Assembly (NCBI GenBank): GCA_026390555.1
Contig: JAPLFS010000065.1
Span: 1-35,921 of the forward strand
Length of the DNA stretch: 35,921 nt
From: Pseudomonadota bacterium
GTDB lineage: Bacteria > Bdellovibrionota_C > UBA2361 > OMII01
Reading direction: 5' to 3'
The notes under the pieces were generated by a model, which was not told the DNA's origin, ran no database searches, and was given only the letters and a program-made list of their open reading frames with translations. The position numbers and the translations under genes were made by a program. How positions within the stretch are numbered: position 1 is the first letter of the stretch; the number at the start of each line of letters is the position of its first letter. Positions 8,532 through 16,808 of the stretch are shown piece after piece.

Positions 8532-8733
8532 AACTATTCACCCCAGTATAAACTTGTCGGTGGTAAAAAGGATTCGATCTTGCGATCGGCCCTAAAGACC
8601 CACCCTTTCTTGTCGTCCCCTGATCGGAGACGCTTATTTTGGGGTGACTATTTATTATTTTCACCCCACTTTGCTCCGCAAATTCGCCCCTTTATAGGGG
8701 CTAACGCACACGGATCTGAGCGGGTGAATAGTT
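8532..8733. repeat. Noncoding segment bounded by 12-bp inverted repeats
   Basis: The stretch 8511-9016 has no convincing gene. Inside it, AACTATTCACCC (8532-8543) and its exact complement GGGTGAATAGTT (8722-8733) bound 202 bp. A further hairpin (TGGGGTGA ... TCACCCCA, near 8639-8667) and a CCCCTTTATAGGGG palindrome near 8687-8700 lie within. The left end also occurs at 25207-25220. The arrangement looks like a short palindromic, MITE-like or REP-like repeat. From 8734 to 9016 I see nothing specific beyond AT-rich DNA leading into the arsR promoter. Confidence 0.45.
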
Positions 8734-9016
8734 GCAATTATCCTATATACTATGAGCTCTTACTAATCCTAATTCAGCACGAATTTTGTAGTCGGTTTAC
8801 ACCCTACAGTGCCACCCGACATCAGGTTATTCCTGGCGGTGGTTATCGTGCCCTTATCGTTAGCATTACAGCCTAAGACGAGAACATTATCAAAGAAATT
8901 ATTCTCTGATAGCGAAATTCACGATTCTTTTCTGGCCTCAACGGCAACTCGGGCAAGGCGAACTACTCTGAGTTACTAGGAAATTCTGAGAACTGCCCTA
9001 TTTTAACTATCAGCAC

Positions 9017-9057
9017 TTGAAGTTCGAATAAATATATATTATCGTATAACTACGATA
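9017..9057 (+). promoter_or_regulatory. Promoter and probable ArsR operator
   Basis: TTGAAG (9017-9022) and TATCGT (9040-9045) are 17 bp apart and form a plausible promoter. The second box is one arm of a perfect 7-bp inverted repeat with a 4-base centre: TATCGTA (9040-9046), TAAC, TACGATA (9051-9057). More half-sites (ATACGAT, ATACGG) follow up to the ATG at 9077. A dyad over the -10 box is the expected place for an autoregulating ArsR repressor to bind. No ribosome-binding site is obvious. Confidence 0.55.
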
Positions 9058-9076
9058 TACGATATACGGTATAATC

Positions 9077-9415
9077 ATGGCAATCTCTAAATCAGACGAA
9101 TTTGACGCCCGAATAGCCTCATTGGCTCGCTACGCTAAGGCACTGGCACACCCAGCTAGGCTAGCCATTCTCGAAACCTTGGCGAAAAAGGCGACATGTA
9201 TCTGCGGGGAGATTGTTGAGGTACTTCCACTTGCTCAATCAACTGTTTCACAGCATTTGAAAGAATTAAAAGAAGCGGAACTTATCACAGGCAAAATTGA
9301 CGGACTCAAAAGCTGCTACTGCCTGAACCCAGAAGCGATTGAAGAACTAGAAAAGCTTTTTGGATCGTTAATGAAAAATCTGAACAAAGGACTCAGTACG
9401 AAAAAGTGTTGCTAG
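9077..9415 (+). CDS. arsR: ArsR/SmtB-family metalloregulator
   Basis: This 112-residue winged-helix repressor is expected to leave DNA when it binds As(III) or a similar soft metal ion. The core reads ALAHPARLAILETL, then CICGEIVEVLPLAQSTVSQHLKELKEAELI, where the recognition helix is SQSTVSQHL-like. Cys41 and Cys43 sit in the position of the classic ELCVC-type site. Cys80 and Cys82 lie in the wing and a Cys111-Cys112 pair ends the protein; which of these bind metal cannot be told. It begins a two-gene operon with the arsenite methyltransferase nine bases downstream, which supports arsenic as the inducer. The gene is visibly more A+T-rich than its neighbours. Confidence 0.9.
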   Translation: MAISKSDEFDARIASLARYAKALAHPARLAILETLAKKATCICGEIVEVLPLAQSTVSQHLKELKEAELITGKIDGLKSCYCLNPEAIEELEKLFGSLMKNLNKGLSTKKCC

Positions 9416-9424
9416 GAGACAATT

Positions 9425-10237
9425 ATGAAAGACGCTCAAGAACTTAAATCTATTGTAAAGCAAAAGTACGGTGAAATAGCTCAGAAATCGCTTGAAGAGC
9501 TTGATGGATCAACTTGTTGTGGAACTCAATGCTGTGGCGGTGAACCTTATGACTTAACTAGCTTTAATGACGACTACACCAACCTCAAGGGATACAACAA
9601 GGAGGCTGACCTTAAACTTGGATGTGGCGTGCCGACAGAAGTTGCAGCGATTAAGTCTGGTGATACAGTTCTTGATCTAGGGTCCGGTGCGGGTAATGAC
9701 GCATTTGTTGCTAGAGCTATAGTGGGAGATAGCGGCAAAGTTATTGGTGTTGATATGACTGAAGCAATGATCGCTAAGGCCGAAAAAAACACTATTATGC
9801 TCGGTTACACGAACGTAGAATTTCGGCTTGGTGATATCGAAAACATGCCAGTTCAAGCAGATTCAGTTGATGTAGTAATCAGCAATTGTGTTCTCAACCT
9901 TGTTCCCAACAAGAAAAAAGCATTCAGTGAAATTTATAGGGTGTTGAAACCAGGCGCTCATTTTTCTGTTTCAGATATTGTGCTCACCCGAGAACTGCCT
10001 GAGGGGCTTCAACAGGCAGCGGAGATGTACGCAGGTTGTGTTTCGGGCGCAATTCAACGCACAGATTACTTAGGAATAATTGAGAAGACAGGATTTCAAG
10101 AAGTTCAAGTCAAGGTTGAAAAACCGATCTGGTTACCAAAAGACGTCTTATTAAAGTATCTTTCGCCGGAAGAAGTCGAGAAATTTACCAGTAGCGATGC
10201 GGCAATTTTAAGCATCACAGTATACGGTGAAAAATAA
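9425..10237 (+). CDS. arsM: Arsenite S-adenosylmethionine methyltransferase
   Basis: This 270-residue cytoplasmic enzyme methylates As(III), using S-adenosylmethionine, to methylated and finally volatile arsenicals. The SAM-binding motif is VLDLGSGAGND (83-92). The three cysteines conserved in ArsM are present: Cys67 (LKLGCGVP), Cys155 (VISNCVLNLV) and Cys205 (MYAGCVSGA). An N-terminal CC..CC cluster (31-32, 36-37) is also typical of bacterial ArsM. The start has an AGGAGA ribosome-binding site six bases upstream. It follows arsR and shares its A+T-rich codon use, which differs from leuS and the hem genes and suggests transfer. No arsenite efflux gene (arsB or acr3) or arsenate reductase lies nearby. 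Confidence 0.95.
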   Translation: MKDAQELKSIVKQKYGEIAQKSLEELDGSTCCGTQCCGGEPYDLTSFNDDYTNLKGYNKEADLKLGCGVPTEVAAIKSGDTVLDLGSGAGNDAFVARAIVGDSGKVIGVDMTEAMIAKAEKNTIMLGYTNVEFRLGDIENMPVQADSVDVVISNCVLNLVPNKKKAFSEIYRVLKPGAHFSVSDIVLTRELPEGLQQAAEMYAGCVSGAIQRTDYLGIIEKTGFQEVQVKVEKPIWLPKDVLLKYLSPEEVEKFTSSDAAILSITVYGEK

Positions 10238-10250
10238 AGACGATCTTTTA

Positions 10251-10324
10251 CGCCCCTCTGGGGGCTTTCGGCTGCGGCACGTCCTCGTCGCGTGATAAAT
10301 CACGCGAGAGCTCGCAGATTCGAT
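10251..10324. repeat. 74-bp direct repeat, copy 1
   Basis: This 74-bp block recurs at 10460-10533 with one mismatch. It contains the GCCCC-TCTG-GGGGC hairpin and the perfect dyad CGCGTGATAAATCACGCG (10289-10306). It lies between arsM and a truncated copy of the tRNA-Asp 3' end, separated from that fragment by the 18-bp palindrome CCCCACCTTAAGGTGGGG (10344-10361). Confidence 0.85.
10252..10268 (+). terminator. Possible weak terminator after arsM
   Basis: GCCCC and GGGGC pair around a TCTG loop, followed by only three T residues. It sits 15 bases after the arsM stop codon but is also part of the repeated block that recurs at 10460, so it may be structure belonging to the repeat rather than a dedicated terminator. 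Confidence 0.35.
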
Positions 10325-10367
10325 ACATGTATGATGAGTCTTTCCCCACCTTAAGGTGGGGGATGGG

Positions 10368-10394
10368 ATGGCGGAGCCGACGGGACTCGAACCC
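10368..10394 (-). repeat. 27-bp truncated copy of the tRNA-Asp 3' end
   Basis: These 27 bases are identical to 10573-10599, the 3' end of the intact tRNA-Asp (CCA tail, acceptor 3' strand and most of the T arm) plus one flanking base. Identity stops in the T stem. Such a 3'-end duplicate is what site-specific integration into a tRNA gene leaves behind; here it could equally come from a local tandem duplication. Confidence 0.7.
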
Positions 10395-10459
10395 TATAAG
10401 GAGAAAATGCTGCGCTAGCTCGCATTTTTTGCTAGTTGCTTTACGTGCCTTTAGGCCGA

Positions 10460-10533
10460 CGCCCCTCTGGGGGCTTTCGGCTGCGGCACGTCCTCGTCGC
10501 GTGATAAATCACGCGAAAGCTCGCAGATTCGAT
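10460..10533. repeat. 74-bp direct repeat, copy 2
   Basis: The second copy of the 74-bp block, 209 bp from the first, differs by one base (GAAAG against GAGAG). It is followed by a different hairpin (arms TTTTGGTCCT and AGGACCAAAA, 10552-10573) that abuts the 3' end of the intact tRNA-Asp. Block, hairpin and tRNA 3' end thus recur in the same order in both copies, with the hairpin sequence not conserved. Confidence 0.85.
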
Positions 10534-10573
10534 TACTGTAGGGATTCGATTTTTTGGTCCTCAAGGACCAAAA

Positions 10574-10650
<77 letters not shown>

Positions 10651-10708
10651 GTGTGCTGCTTAGGACGCAGCTAAGAATGGGATAAGTACCTAAAAATCAT
10701 CCATAAGT

Positions 10709-10733
10709 AAAGCTCCAGGCGGAGGGCTTTTTT
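10709..10733 (+). terminator. Possible rho-independent terminator
   Basis: AAAGCTC and GGGCTTT form a 7-bp stem with one G-T pair around an 8-base loop, followed by a run of T (six in all including the stem). There is no gene directly upstream on this strand except arsM some 470 bp away, so its purpose is unclear. The rest of 10734-10859 holds nothing I can identify other than the leuS leader. Confidence 0.35.
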
Positions 10734-10859
10734 CGCATTATGATTGACTGCACAGGGATAGGGTGAGAAACAAGGGGGTTACGGCTTTTTAAAAGATGGT
10801 GGGCGCAGCTCTAGCGCGACCATTTAGCCCGCTAGCTGTGTATCAAAATGGGGTAGTTT

Positions 10860-13556
10860 GTGTCTGAGTACGATCCTAAAAGCATAGAACAGAAGTGGCA
10901 GTCATACTGGGAAGCTAACAGCACCTTTAAGACCGAAGATAGGGGACGCGAGAAGGTCTACGTACTCGATATGTTTCCATACCCCTCCGGAGCAGGGCTC
11001 CATATCGGACACCCGCTCGGATACACTGCAACCGATATCTATGCGCGCTTTAAGCGCATGAGTGGCTTTGATGTGCTACACCCGATGGGGTTCGATGCCT
11101 TCGGACTTCCCGCCGAACAACACGCCGTAAACACCGGGGAACATCCCTCTATTATCACTAAACAAAGTTGTCAGACCTTCGTTCGTCAGATGAAGCAGTT
11201 CGGACTATCCTACGATTGGGATAGGGAGCTCGCCACCTGCACATCCGACTACTACAAGTGGACACAATGGATCTTCCTGCAGCTTTATAACTCCTGGTTT
11301 GACGAGACGGTACAAAAGGCACGACCGCTAGAGGAGCTGCCGATTCCGAGCGCCATACAACAGCAGGGAGAATTGGCGCTGCAAGCCTACCAAGCCGAGC
11401 ATCGTCTCGCATACTACGCATCTGCAATGGTAAACTGGTGCCCAGCACTCGGGACAGTGCTCGCCAACGAAGAGGTGATCGATGGCAAATCAGAGCGTGG
11501 TGGTCACGATGTAGTCCGTAAGCCGATGAAGCAGTGGATGCTACGCATCACAAAGTACTCAGAGCGACTGCTAAGCGAGCTTGAGGAGATTAATTGGCCA
11601 GAAGCTATCAAAGAGCAACAACGTAACTGGATCGGTCGAAGAACCGGTACAGAGATAACCTTTGCCGTTGCTGGCTCAGAGAGCCCGATCGTAGCCTTTA
11701 CAACCAGGCCAGACACCCTCTTCGGAGTGACCTTCTTTGTTGTGGCGCCCGAGCACCCACTTGTTGAGGAGCTTACAAGCGCAGAGCAGCGCGCCAAGGT
11801 CACGCAGTATCGTGACGAAGCCGCGCGCATGAGCGATTTCGATCGGACCTTCGATAATCGTAAAAAGACAGGGGTCTTTACAGGGGGCCACGTTGTTAAT
11901 CCCATTAACGGTGAAAAGGTTCCAGTCTATATCGGCGATTACGTTCTGATCTCGTACGGAACTGGGGCCGTCATGGGCGTTCCTGCACACGACGCACGCG
12001 ATTTTGAATTTGCAAAAACCTTTAAGCTTCCCGTGCGCGCCGTAGTCGTTCCAAGCGATCCCACCGACAGTGTGAAAAGCTCCGTCAGTGAGGGTCAGAT
12101 TGCGTGGGTAGAAAGCGGTATCATGCTTCAAAACAACGACCCAGTTGCTCAGGAGCTAAAGCTTGAGGGTATCCCTAATAAAGAGGGGGGGGAGAGAATT
12201 ACGGCGTGGTTGGAGCAGCATAAAGTTGGCAATAAAGTTGTTAACTATAAGCTAAGAGATTGGCTCTTCTCGCGCCAACGTTATTGGGGGGAGCCGATAC
12301 CGATAGTGCACTGGGAGGATGGTACCGTTAGCTCTCTCAAGGATACTGATCTGCCCCTTATGCTGCCGCAGGTAGTTGATTATAAGCCCTCAGATAGCGG
12401 TGAGTCGCCACTCGCTAAGGTTAAGGAGTGGCTCGATATTACCGACCCAGTTACTGGCAAGAGGGGTAAACGTGAAACTAACACCATGCCGCAATGGGCG
12501 GGCTCATGTTGGTACTACCTGCGCTTTATAGATCCGAAGAATTCGGAAGCTGGCTGGGATCCTAAACTTGAGAAGAGGTGGATGCCGGTTGATCTCTACG
12601 TTGGTGGCGCAGAGCACGCAGTGTTGCACCTCCTTTATGCCCGTTTCTGGCACAAGGTGATGTTTGACCTTGGCTACGTTTCAACTAGGGAGCCGTTCAA
12701 GAAGCTCTATAACCAGGGCATGATTCAGGCGCACGCTTATAAGGATACTAGGGGTGCGTTAATCTCAAGCGATCTTGTCTTAGAGAACGAAGCAGGTGTT
12801 GCACACCACAAGCAAACTGGGGAGCAGCTTGAACGGATCGTTGCAAAGATGTCTAAGTCGCTTAAGAACGTAATAAATCCAGAGGACGTTATCGAGATCT
12901 ACGGTGTCGATACGTTGCGCACCTATCTGATGTTTATGGGCCCGCTCGATGCATCTCGTCCGTGGGACTCAAAGGCTATCGCTGGTAATGTGCGCTTTCT
13001 TCGGCGCGCCTTCTCCTTTGTAACAGGAGGCAAGGACTCCGGCTTTAGAGATGTTGTGGCTTTAGAGGCTGAGCCAAATGAGATCAAGAAGGGCATTAAT
13101 AAAGCGGTCAAGAAGATCGGTGAGGATATCGAAGCGATCCGTTTTAATACCCCGATCTCAACCCTAATGGAGCTGCTCAATACTATCGGTGATAAGCCGG
13201 TCTCAAAGGATACCCTTGAGAAGCTCGTTTTAGTTCTCTCCCCATTTGCGCCACACCTTGCAGAGGAGCTCTGGGAGCGACTCGGAAATAGCGCCTCAGC
13301 GAGTCTCGCGGCCTGGCCGATATTCGACCCTGCGCACGTGATCGACGATGTTATAACGGTTGTAATTCAGATCGGTGGAAAGAAACGGGCAACCATAGAT
13401 GTCGCACCAACTATCTCAGAGAACGATCTCAGGCTAGCGATTAGTAAGGCGATGGCCAACACAGCCTACAAGATAGCCGATAAAGATCGCTTTATTACGG
13501 TCTATGTTCCAGGCACAAAGACCCCTAGACTTGTAAATGTAATAACTGAGGGTTAG
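10860..13556 (+). CDS. leuS: Leucyl-tRNA synthetase
   Basis: This 898-residue class I synthetase charges tRNA-Leu in the cytoplasm. The HIGH motif is His48-Ile-Gly-His51 within PYPSGAGLHIGHPLGY and KMSKS is at 663-667. The CP1 editing domain is intact, with the Thr-rich FTTRPDTLFG and the MGVPAHDARD block whose Asp serves editing of mischarged tRNA. The zinc-type region (MVNWCPALGTVLANEEV) keeps only one of the possible Cys ligands. The start is GTG; an in-frame ATG four codons upstream is followed by a stop. The length is a few dozen residues above the common bacterial size, partly from an insert around residues 160-180 (LEELPIPSAIQQQGELAL). It stands alone, with tRNA-Asp upstream on the other strand. 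Confidence 0.97.
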   Translation: MSEYDPKSIEQKWQSYWEANSTFKTEDRGREKVYVLDMFPYPSGAGLHIGHPLGYTATDIYARFKRMSGFDVLHPMGFDAFGLPAEQHAVNTGEHPSIITKQSCQTFVRQMKQFGLSYDWDRELATCTSDYYKWTQWIFLQLYNSWFDETVQKARPLEELPIPSAIQQQGELALQAYQAEHRLAYYASAMVNWCPALGTVLANEEVIDGKSERGGHDVVRKPMKQWMLRITKYSERLLSELEEINWPEAIKEQQRNWIGRRTGTEITFAVAGSESPIVAFTTRPDTLFGVTFFVVAPEHPLVEELTSAEQRAKVTQYRDEAARMSDFDRTFDNRKKTGVFTGGHVVNPINGEKVPVYIGDYVLISYGTGAVMGVPAHDARDFEFAKTFKLPVRAVVVPSDPTDSVKSSVSEGQIAWVESGIMLQNNDPVAQELKLEGIPNKEGGERITAWLEQHKVGNKVVNYKLRDWLFSRQRYWGEPIPIVHWEDGTVSSLKDTDLPLMLPQVVDYKPSDSGESPLAKVKEWLDITDPVTGKRGKRETNTMPQWAGSCWYYLRFIDPKNSEAGWDPKLEKRWMPVDLYVGGAEHAVLHLLYARFWHKVMFDLGYVSTREPFKKLYNQGMIQAHAYKDTRGALISSDLVLENEAGVAHHKQTGEQLERIVAKMSKSLKNVINPEDVIEIYGVDTLRTYLMFMGPLDASRPWDSKAIAGNVRFLRRAFSFVTGGKDSGFRDVVALEAEPNEIKKGINKAVKKIGEDIEAIRFNTPISTLMELLNTIGDKPVSKDTLEKLVLVLSPFAPHLAEELWERLGNSASASLAAWPIFDPAHVIDDVITVVIQIGGKKRATIDVAPTISENDLRLAISKAMANTAYKIADKDRFITVYVPGTKTPRLVNVITEG

Positions 13557-13708
13557 TCCGGCTCGGTTGCTATGAAAAATATTTAGATCTGAGGGTTGCT
13601 GCTGTCTTCTTGAAGTATAAGAGCCTTTGCGGGTGATATGTGGCAAGGAGACACGCGCAATCCGCAGCGCTTACTAATACCATAGTAGAGTAGCTCTTTA
13701 AGAAACAG

Positions 13709-14287
13709 CTAGGCGAATAACGCCGCCGCCAAAGGCTTGAGCGCCTCAATACAGTTAGCGGTATGCTGCTCAAGAGCAACCTCGATCTCCTCAGAACCTA
13801 AGCGCATATCATCTCGGTTACAGCCGCGAGCAAAAGCCTTATCCTTAAATTTTTTCATTACCGAGCGAACCTCAAGGTTATGAATAGATCTGTCGGGACG
13901 TACAAAGACGCAGGCTGTGATAAGTCCTGAGAGCTCATCGACTGCAAAGAGGGTTTTATCGAGCAGGGTAACACGGGGTGTGTCGGCATAGTGGGCGTGT
14001 CCGAGGATCGCAGTACGAAGATCTTCAGGATATCCAAGCTCTGTCAGAATGGCGTTACCCTTAAATGGGTGTCCATCTGGGCGTACAGGCTCAGGGAACA
14101 TCTCGTAATCAAAGTCATGCAGTAACCCCGTCAGCCCCCAAAGCTCTATATCAACAGCATGCCCCTCTGATGCAAAATAACCCGCATACCACCGCATGCA
14201 GGCTTCAACGCTTAGTGCATGGTTACGGAGGCTCGTTGTTTTGGTGTATTCGTGCAGAAGGGCTAAGGCTTCATCGCGGGTTTTCAT
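13709..14287 (-). CDS. HD-domain protein (predicted metal-dependent phosphohydrolase)
   Basis: This 192-residue protein carries the HD fold: NHALSVEACMRWYA with His23, LLHDFDYE with His57-Asp58, GHAHY around His97 and VDELSGL with Asp117. This compact single-domain HD protein family (some members labelled HDIG) is common, and the HDFDYE variant is often seen in proteins of unknown substrate. Nucleotides or cyclic dinucleotides are possible, but nothing in the sequence decides. There is no signal or membrane segment. It is the last gene of a leftward run, 17 bp after the anchored protein at 14305-14835, so probably cotranscribed. An AGAGG site lies nine bases before the ATG. Confidence 0.85.
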   Translation of the reverse strand: MKTRDEALALLHEYTKTTSLRNHALSVEACMRWYAGYFASEGHAVDIELWGLTGLLHDFDYEMFPEPVRPDGHPFKGNAILTELGYPEDLRTAILGHAHYADTPRVTLLDKTLFAVDELSGLITACVFVRPDRSIHNLEVRSVMKKFKDKAFARGCNRDDMRLGSEEIEVALEQHTANCIEALKPLAAALFA

Positions 14288-14304
14288 ATCAGATGCCTCT
14301 TATA

Positions 14305-14835
14305 TTATGTGCGGGCCGGGTCGATGGCTAGCGCTTGCGTGCTGTTAGAGAAGATGTCGAGCAGCTTTAAGAGGTTTTGAAGTTGGATATTTTTCTCTAC
14401 TTCGAGCGTTGGAATAGTGGTCTCAAATACTCGCTCGTTGTTACGCACCGAGATCGAGAGGAAGGAGCCCATCTTTGCTGGATTGGTAATTGAGGGTAGC
14501 CCAAAAACCCCCGATTCGTTAATTAGCTGCAATGCCCGTGCGGTGTTGCTGCGGTCTATATTATCGTTCAGGGAGCGTGCTGGAAGGTTCCAGGTGACTG
14601 CAGAGGGGGAGCTGCTGCTACCCGAGAGCTCAATGGTGACGTTTAGTTTAAGCTCGCTAAGAGCCAATGGATCGCTCTGCTCGAGTATCGGTGAGGTAGT
14701 CTTATACCAGGTGCTAAACGCTACAAGCATATCACTGGCAAGTGGTGGTCGGGTCAGGTTAAAGATTATCACCGCCGCTATTGCAACGGCTGCTGTAACG
14801 AGCGCCTGGGTGGAGAGGATTTTTCGCTTTGCCAT
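14305..14835 (-). CDS. Unknown protein with N-terminal membrane anchor
   Basis: I do not recognise this 176-residue protein. It has a basic start (MAKRK), one hydrophobic helix (about residues 10-28) and an extracytoplasmic domain of about 145 residues rich in beta-prone segments (LKLNVTIELSG, FLSISVRNNERVFETTI). There is no Cys near the helix, so it is an anchored or cleaved exported protein rather than a lipoprotein. A TTGACC-17-TATCCT promoter ends only nine bases before the ATG, which leaves almost no room for a ribosome-binding site. It lies between the CCA-enzyme gene and the HD-domain gene; the context does not reveal a role. Confidence 0.7.
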   Translation of the reverse strand: MAKRKILSTQALVTAAVAIAAVIIFNLTRPPLASDMLVAFSTWYKTTSPILEQSDPLALSELKLNVTIELSGSSSSPSAVTWNLPARSLNDNIDRSNTARALQLINESGVFGLPSITNPAKMGSFLSISVRNNERVFETTIPTLEVEKNIQLQNLLKLLDIFSNSTQALAIDPART

Positions 14836-14844
14836 TATAGGGTA

Positions 14845-14873
14845 AGGATAGTAGTACCGGTCATAATGGTCAA
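14845..14873 (-). promoter_or_regulatory. Sigma70-like promoter with almost no leader
   Basis: Reading leftward, TTGACC (14873-14868) and TATCCT (14850-14845) are 17 bp apart. The ATG at 14835 begins only nine bases after the -10 box, so transcription would start two or three bases before the start codon. This suggests a leaderless message, and no ribosome-binding site is seen. Confidence 0.45.
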
Positions 14874-14926
14874 ATTTAACACAACACAGCCGTTACAGTG
14901 ACTTTTACAGAGACTTTTACACTGAC

Positions 14927-16321
14927 TTATAGCGCCCAGCCTCTTTTTTTTGCCTCAACAAGGAGGATCCCTAGATCGTTTCGTGCTGGGTCATCAAGCA
15001 CCAACTCCTCAAGCTCCTTGAGCAACACACCCATAGCAGGACCCGGCTGCATGCCGAGCGCTATTAGATCCGTACCGCTGATGGCGAGCTTGCCGTAGGA
15101 GGGGCCACGCATGCGCGTCTGCTCACTTTGCAGCAGGGCATCAAATGCCTTAGCCGTTGGACGAAACTCAGCTTCAGGGATTGCAGGGGAGGCATCTGCC
15201 TCCTTAAAGCTTCTCCAACGAACGAGGCTCTCTCCAAGGTCTCGAATAAGTCGACGCACACCAGGCGCTCCGCAATCAAGGGGGCGCATATGATGGCGTA
15301 CAAGTAACGCGATAGTCTCGGTATCATCACGCGAAAAACGGAGCTGCTGCATCCGTTCGCGGGCTAGCCTCTCGCTAACAATCTCGTGTTGATAAAAATG
15401 CCGGCTGCCGTCCTCATCTACCGAAAGGGTATGGGGCTTTCCGATATCGTGAAAAACGGCCGCCCAGCGTAGAATCAGATCGGCGGGTGTGCGCTCAAGC
15501 ACCCACAACGTGTGATCAAATACATCGTGGATATGAAACCTGTTCTGCTCAAACCCAATCGCTGGAATAAGTTCAGGGATCGTTAGAGGTAGAGCTTCAA
15601 GCTCTTTAATACAGGCTATCCCTGCCTGCGGGAACGGGCTCAGCAGGATCTGATCTAGCTCAGACTTGATGCGCTCAACGCTGACCTGTCTAAGGAGCTG
15701 TACATGTGCCGTAGCCGCACGCAACGTTGCGGCCTCAATCTCTCTTCCCTGCGCGCTACCGAAGCGCACCATGCGCAGAATTCGAAGTGGGTCTTCAGTT
15801 AACCTCTCTGTTGCAGCGCCGACGGTTCTGAGGGTCTTGCTTGCAAGGTCTGCTACCCCGTGCAGCGGATCGACGAGGGTTTTTGTACTAAGATCAAAGG
15901 CCATGGCGTTAATGGTAAAATCTCGCCCAGAGAGATCCGTTGCAATATCATGAGCAGTGGTATGCCCGGCGCGACCGCTGGGTATGCGGAAGGTCGTTAC
16001 CTCAATATGAACCTGATCGATCACAAGCAGGATCGTTCCATGCTGAATTCCCGTATCAACGGTGCGAATGTTGTGCTTTACGCAACGTGCTTTGATCTCA
16101 GTCGTAGTAAGGTTCGTAGCAAGGTCGAGGTCCGTCCCAGATTCCCCGTAGAAGGCATCGCGCACGGTTCCGCCAACCAGGTAAAGCTCGGCAGGTAGCA
16201 GAGCGGTACCCAGCGCCCTAAGGGCGGGCAGCTCAATTAGCGCGCAAAGCGCAGCTGTCGCCTCAACTTGGCTTCGCAAGGGGGTCGAGGAAGATATACC
16301 AGGCTGAGGGGATCTTTCCAT
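14927..16321 (-). CDS. CCA tRNA nucleotidyltransferase / poly(A) polymerase family enzyme with HD domain
   Basis: This 464-residue class II nucleotidyltransferase has YLVGGTVRD (48-55), the catalytic pair Asp64 and Asp66 (TDLDLATN), the RDFTINAMA block and the LTEDPLRILRMVRF neck. A C-terminal HD domain follows (AAVFHDIGKPHTL, then LLVRHHMRPLDCG). It adds or repairs CCA on tRNA 3' ends; a poly(A) polymerase cannot be excluded from sequence alone. The three tRNAs in this window already encode CCA, so repair would be the main use if it is a CCA enzyme. The predicted start overlaps the upstream HNH gene by 59 bp and has no ribosome-binding site; a start further in is possible. Confidence 0.88.
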   Translation of the reverse strand: MERSPQPGISSSTPLRSQVEATAALCALIELPALRALGTALLPAELYLVGGTVRDAFYGESGTDLDLATNLTTTEIKARCVKHNIRTVDTGIQHGTILLVIDQVHIEVTTFRIPSGRAGHTTAHDIATDLSGRDFTINAMAFDLSTKTLVDPLHGVADLASKTLRTVGAATERLTEDPLRILRMVRFGSAQGREIEAATLRAATAHVQLLRQVSVERIKSELDQILLSPFPQAGIACIKELEALPLTIPELIPAIGFEQNRFHIHDVFDHTLWVLERTPADLILRWAAVFHDIGKPHTLSVDEDGSRHFYQHEIVSERLARERMQQLRFSRDDTETIALLVRHHMRPLDCGAPGVRRLIRDLGESLVRWRSFKEADASPAIPEAEFRPTAKAFDALLQSEQTRMRGPSYGKLAISGTDLIALGMQPGPAMGVLLKELEELVLDDPARNDLGILLVEAKKRGWAL

Positions 16322-16781
16322 GTAATCTAATGTTCAATACCGGGAGCCATTCCGGCTTAGTTGGTTTTGCACGAAGCTTCATATGAGCCTCTTTCGGTGT
16401 TCTGCCACCCTTCCTGCGATTACAGGCGGCGCAGGCGCATACTATATTATCCCAGGTCGTTTTGCCCCCCTGGCTGCGGGGTACGACATGATCAAGGGTC
16501 GCCTCCTTGGCTGTCAACTCGGCGTTGCAATACTGACATTTAAAGTTATCGCGAGCCAGCACGTTGGCCCTTGAAAGGGGAGGGGAGCGCTTCCCAAGCT
16601 TAAAAAATCGCACCAATCTAACTACGGCAGGGGCCTTAATTACGAGCGAAACGGAGCGTATATCGTGCTCATACTCCTCAATTACCTCAACCTTTCCCAG
16701 AAAGAAGAGGCAGACGGCATTTTGCCATGAAATAACACGCAGGGGCTCGTAGGACGCGCTTAAAAGAAGTACTGGACTCAT
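16263..16781 (-). CDS. HNH endonuclease family protein
   Basis: This 172-residue protein belongs to a common stand-alone HNH family. An N-terminal part of about 70 residues (VLLLSASYEPLRVISWQNAV, VIKAPAVVRL) precedes the nuclease core. Cys82 and Cys85 (CQYC) with Cys117 and Cys120 form the zinc knuckle, and LDHVVPRSQGG gives the Asp97-His98 of the active site. Asn112 and Asn121 (CNRRKGG) complete the HNH pattern. The biological target of this family is not established. It is the first gene of the leftward group and its 3' end overlaps the CCA-enzyme gene by 59 bp, so the two are probably coupled. A structured noncoding region lies between it and tRNA-Ile. Confidence 0.9.
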   Translation of the reverse strand: MSPVLLLSASYEPLRVISWQNAVCLFFLGKVEVIEEYEHDIRSVSLVIKAPAVVRLVRFFKLGKRSPPLSRANVLARDNFKCQYCNAELTAKEATLDHVVPRSQGGKTTWDNIVCACAACNRRKGGRTPKEAHMKLRAKPTKPEWLPVLNIRLHGKIPSAWYIFLDPLAKPS

Positions 16782-16808
16782 ACCGTTATTGGGTAATAGA
16801 GGGTCAGG

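Noticed and set aside
8580-8876. 98-codon plus-strand open frame before arsR
   Set aside because: It lies over the inverted-repeat region, has no ribosome-binding site or recognisable domain, and its composition looks noncoding.
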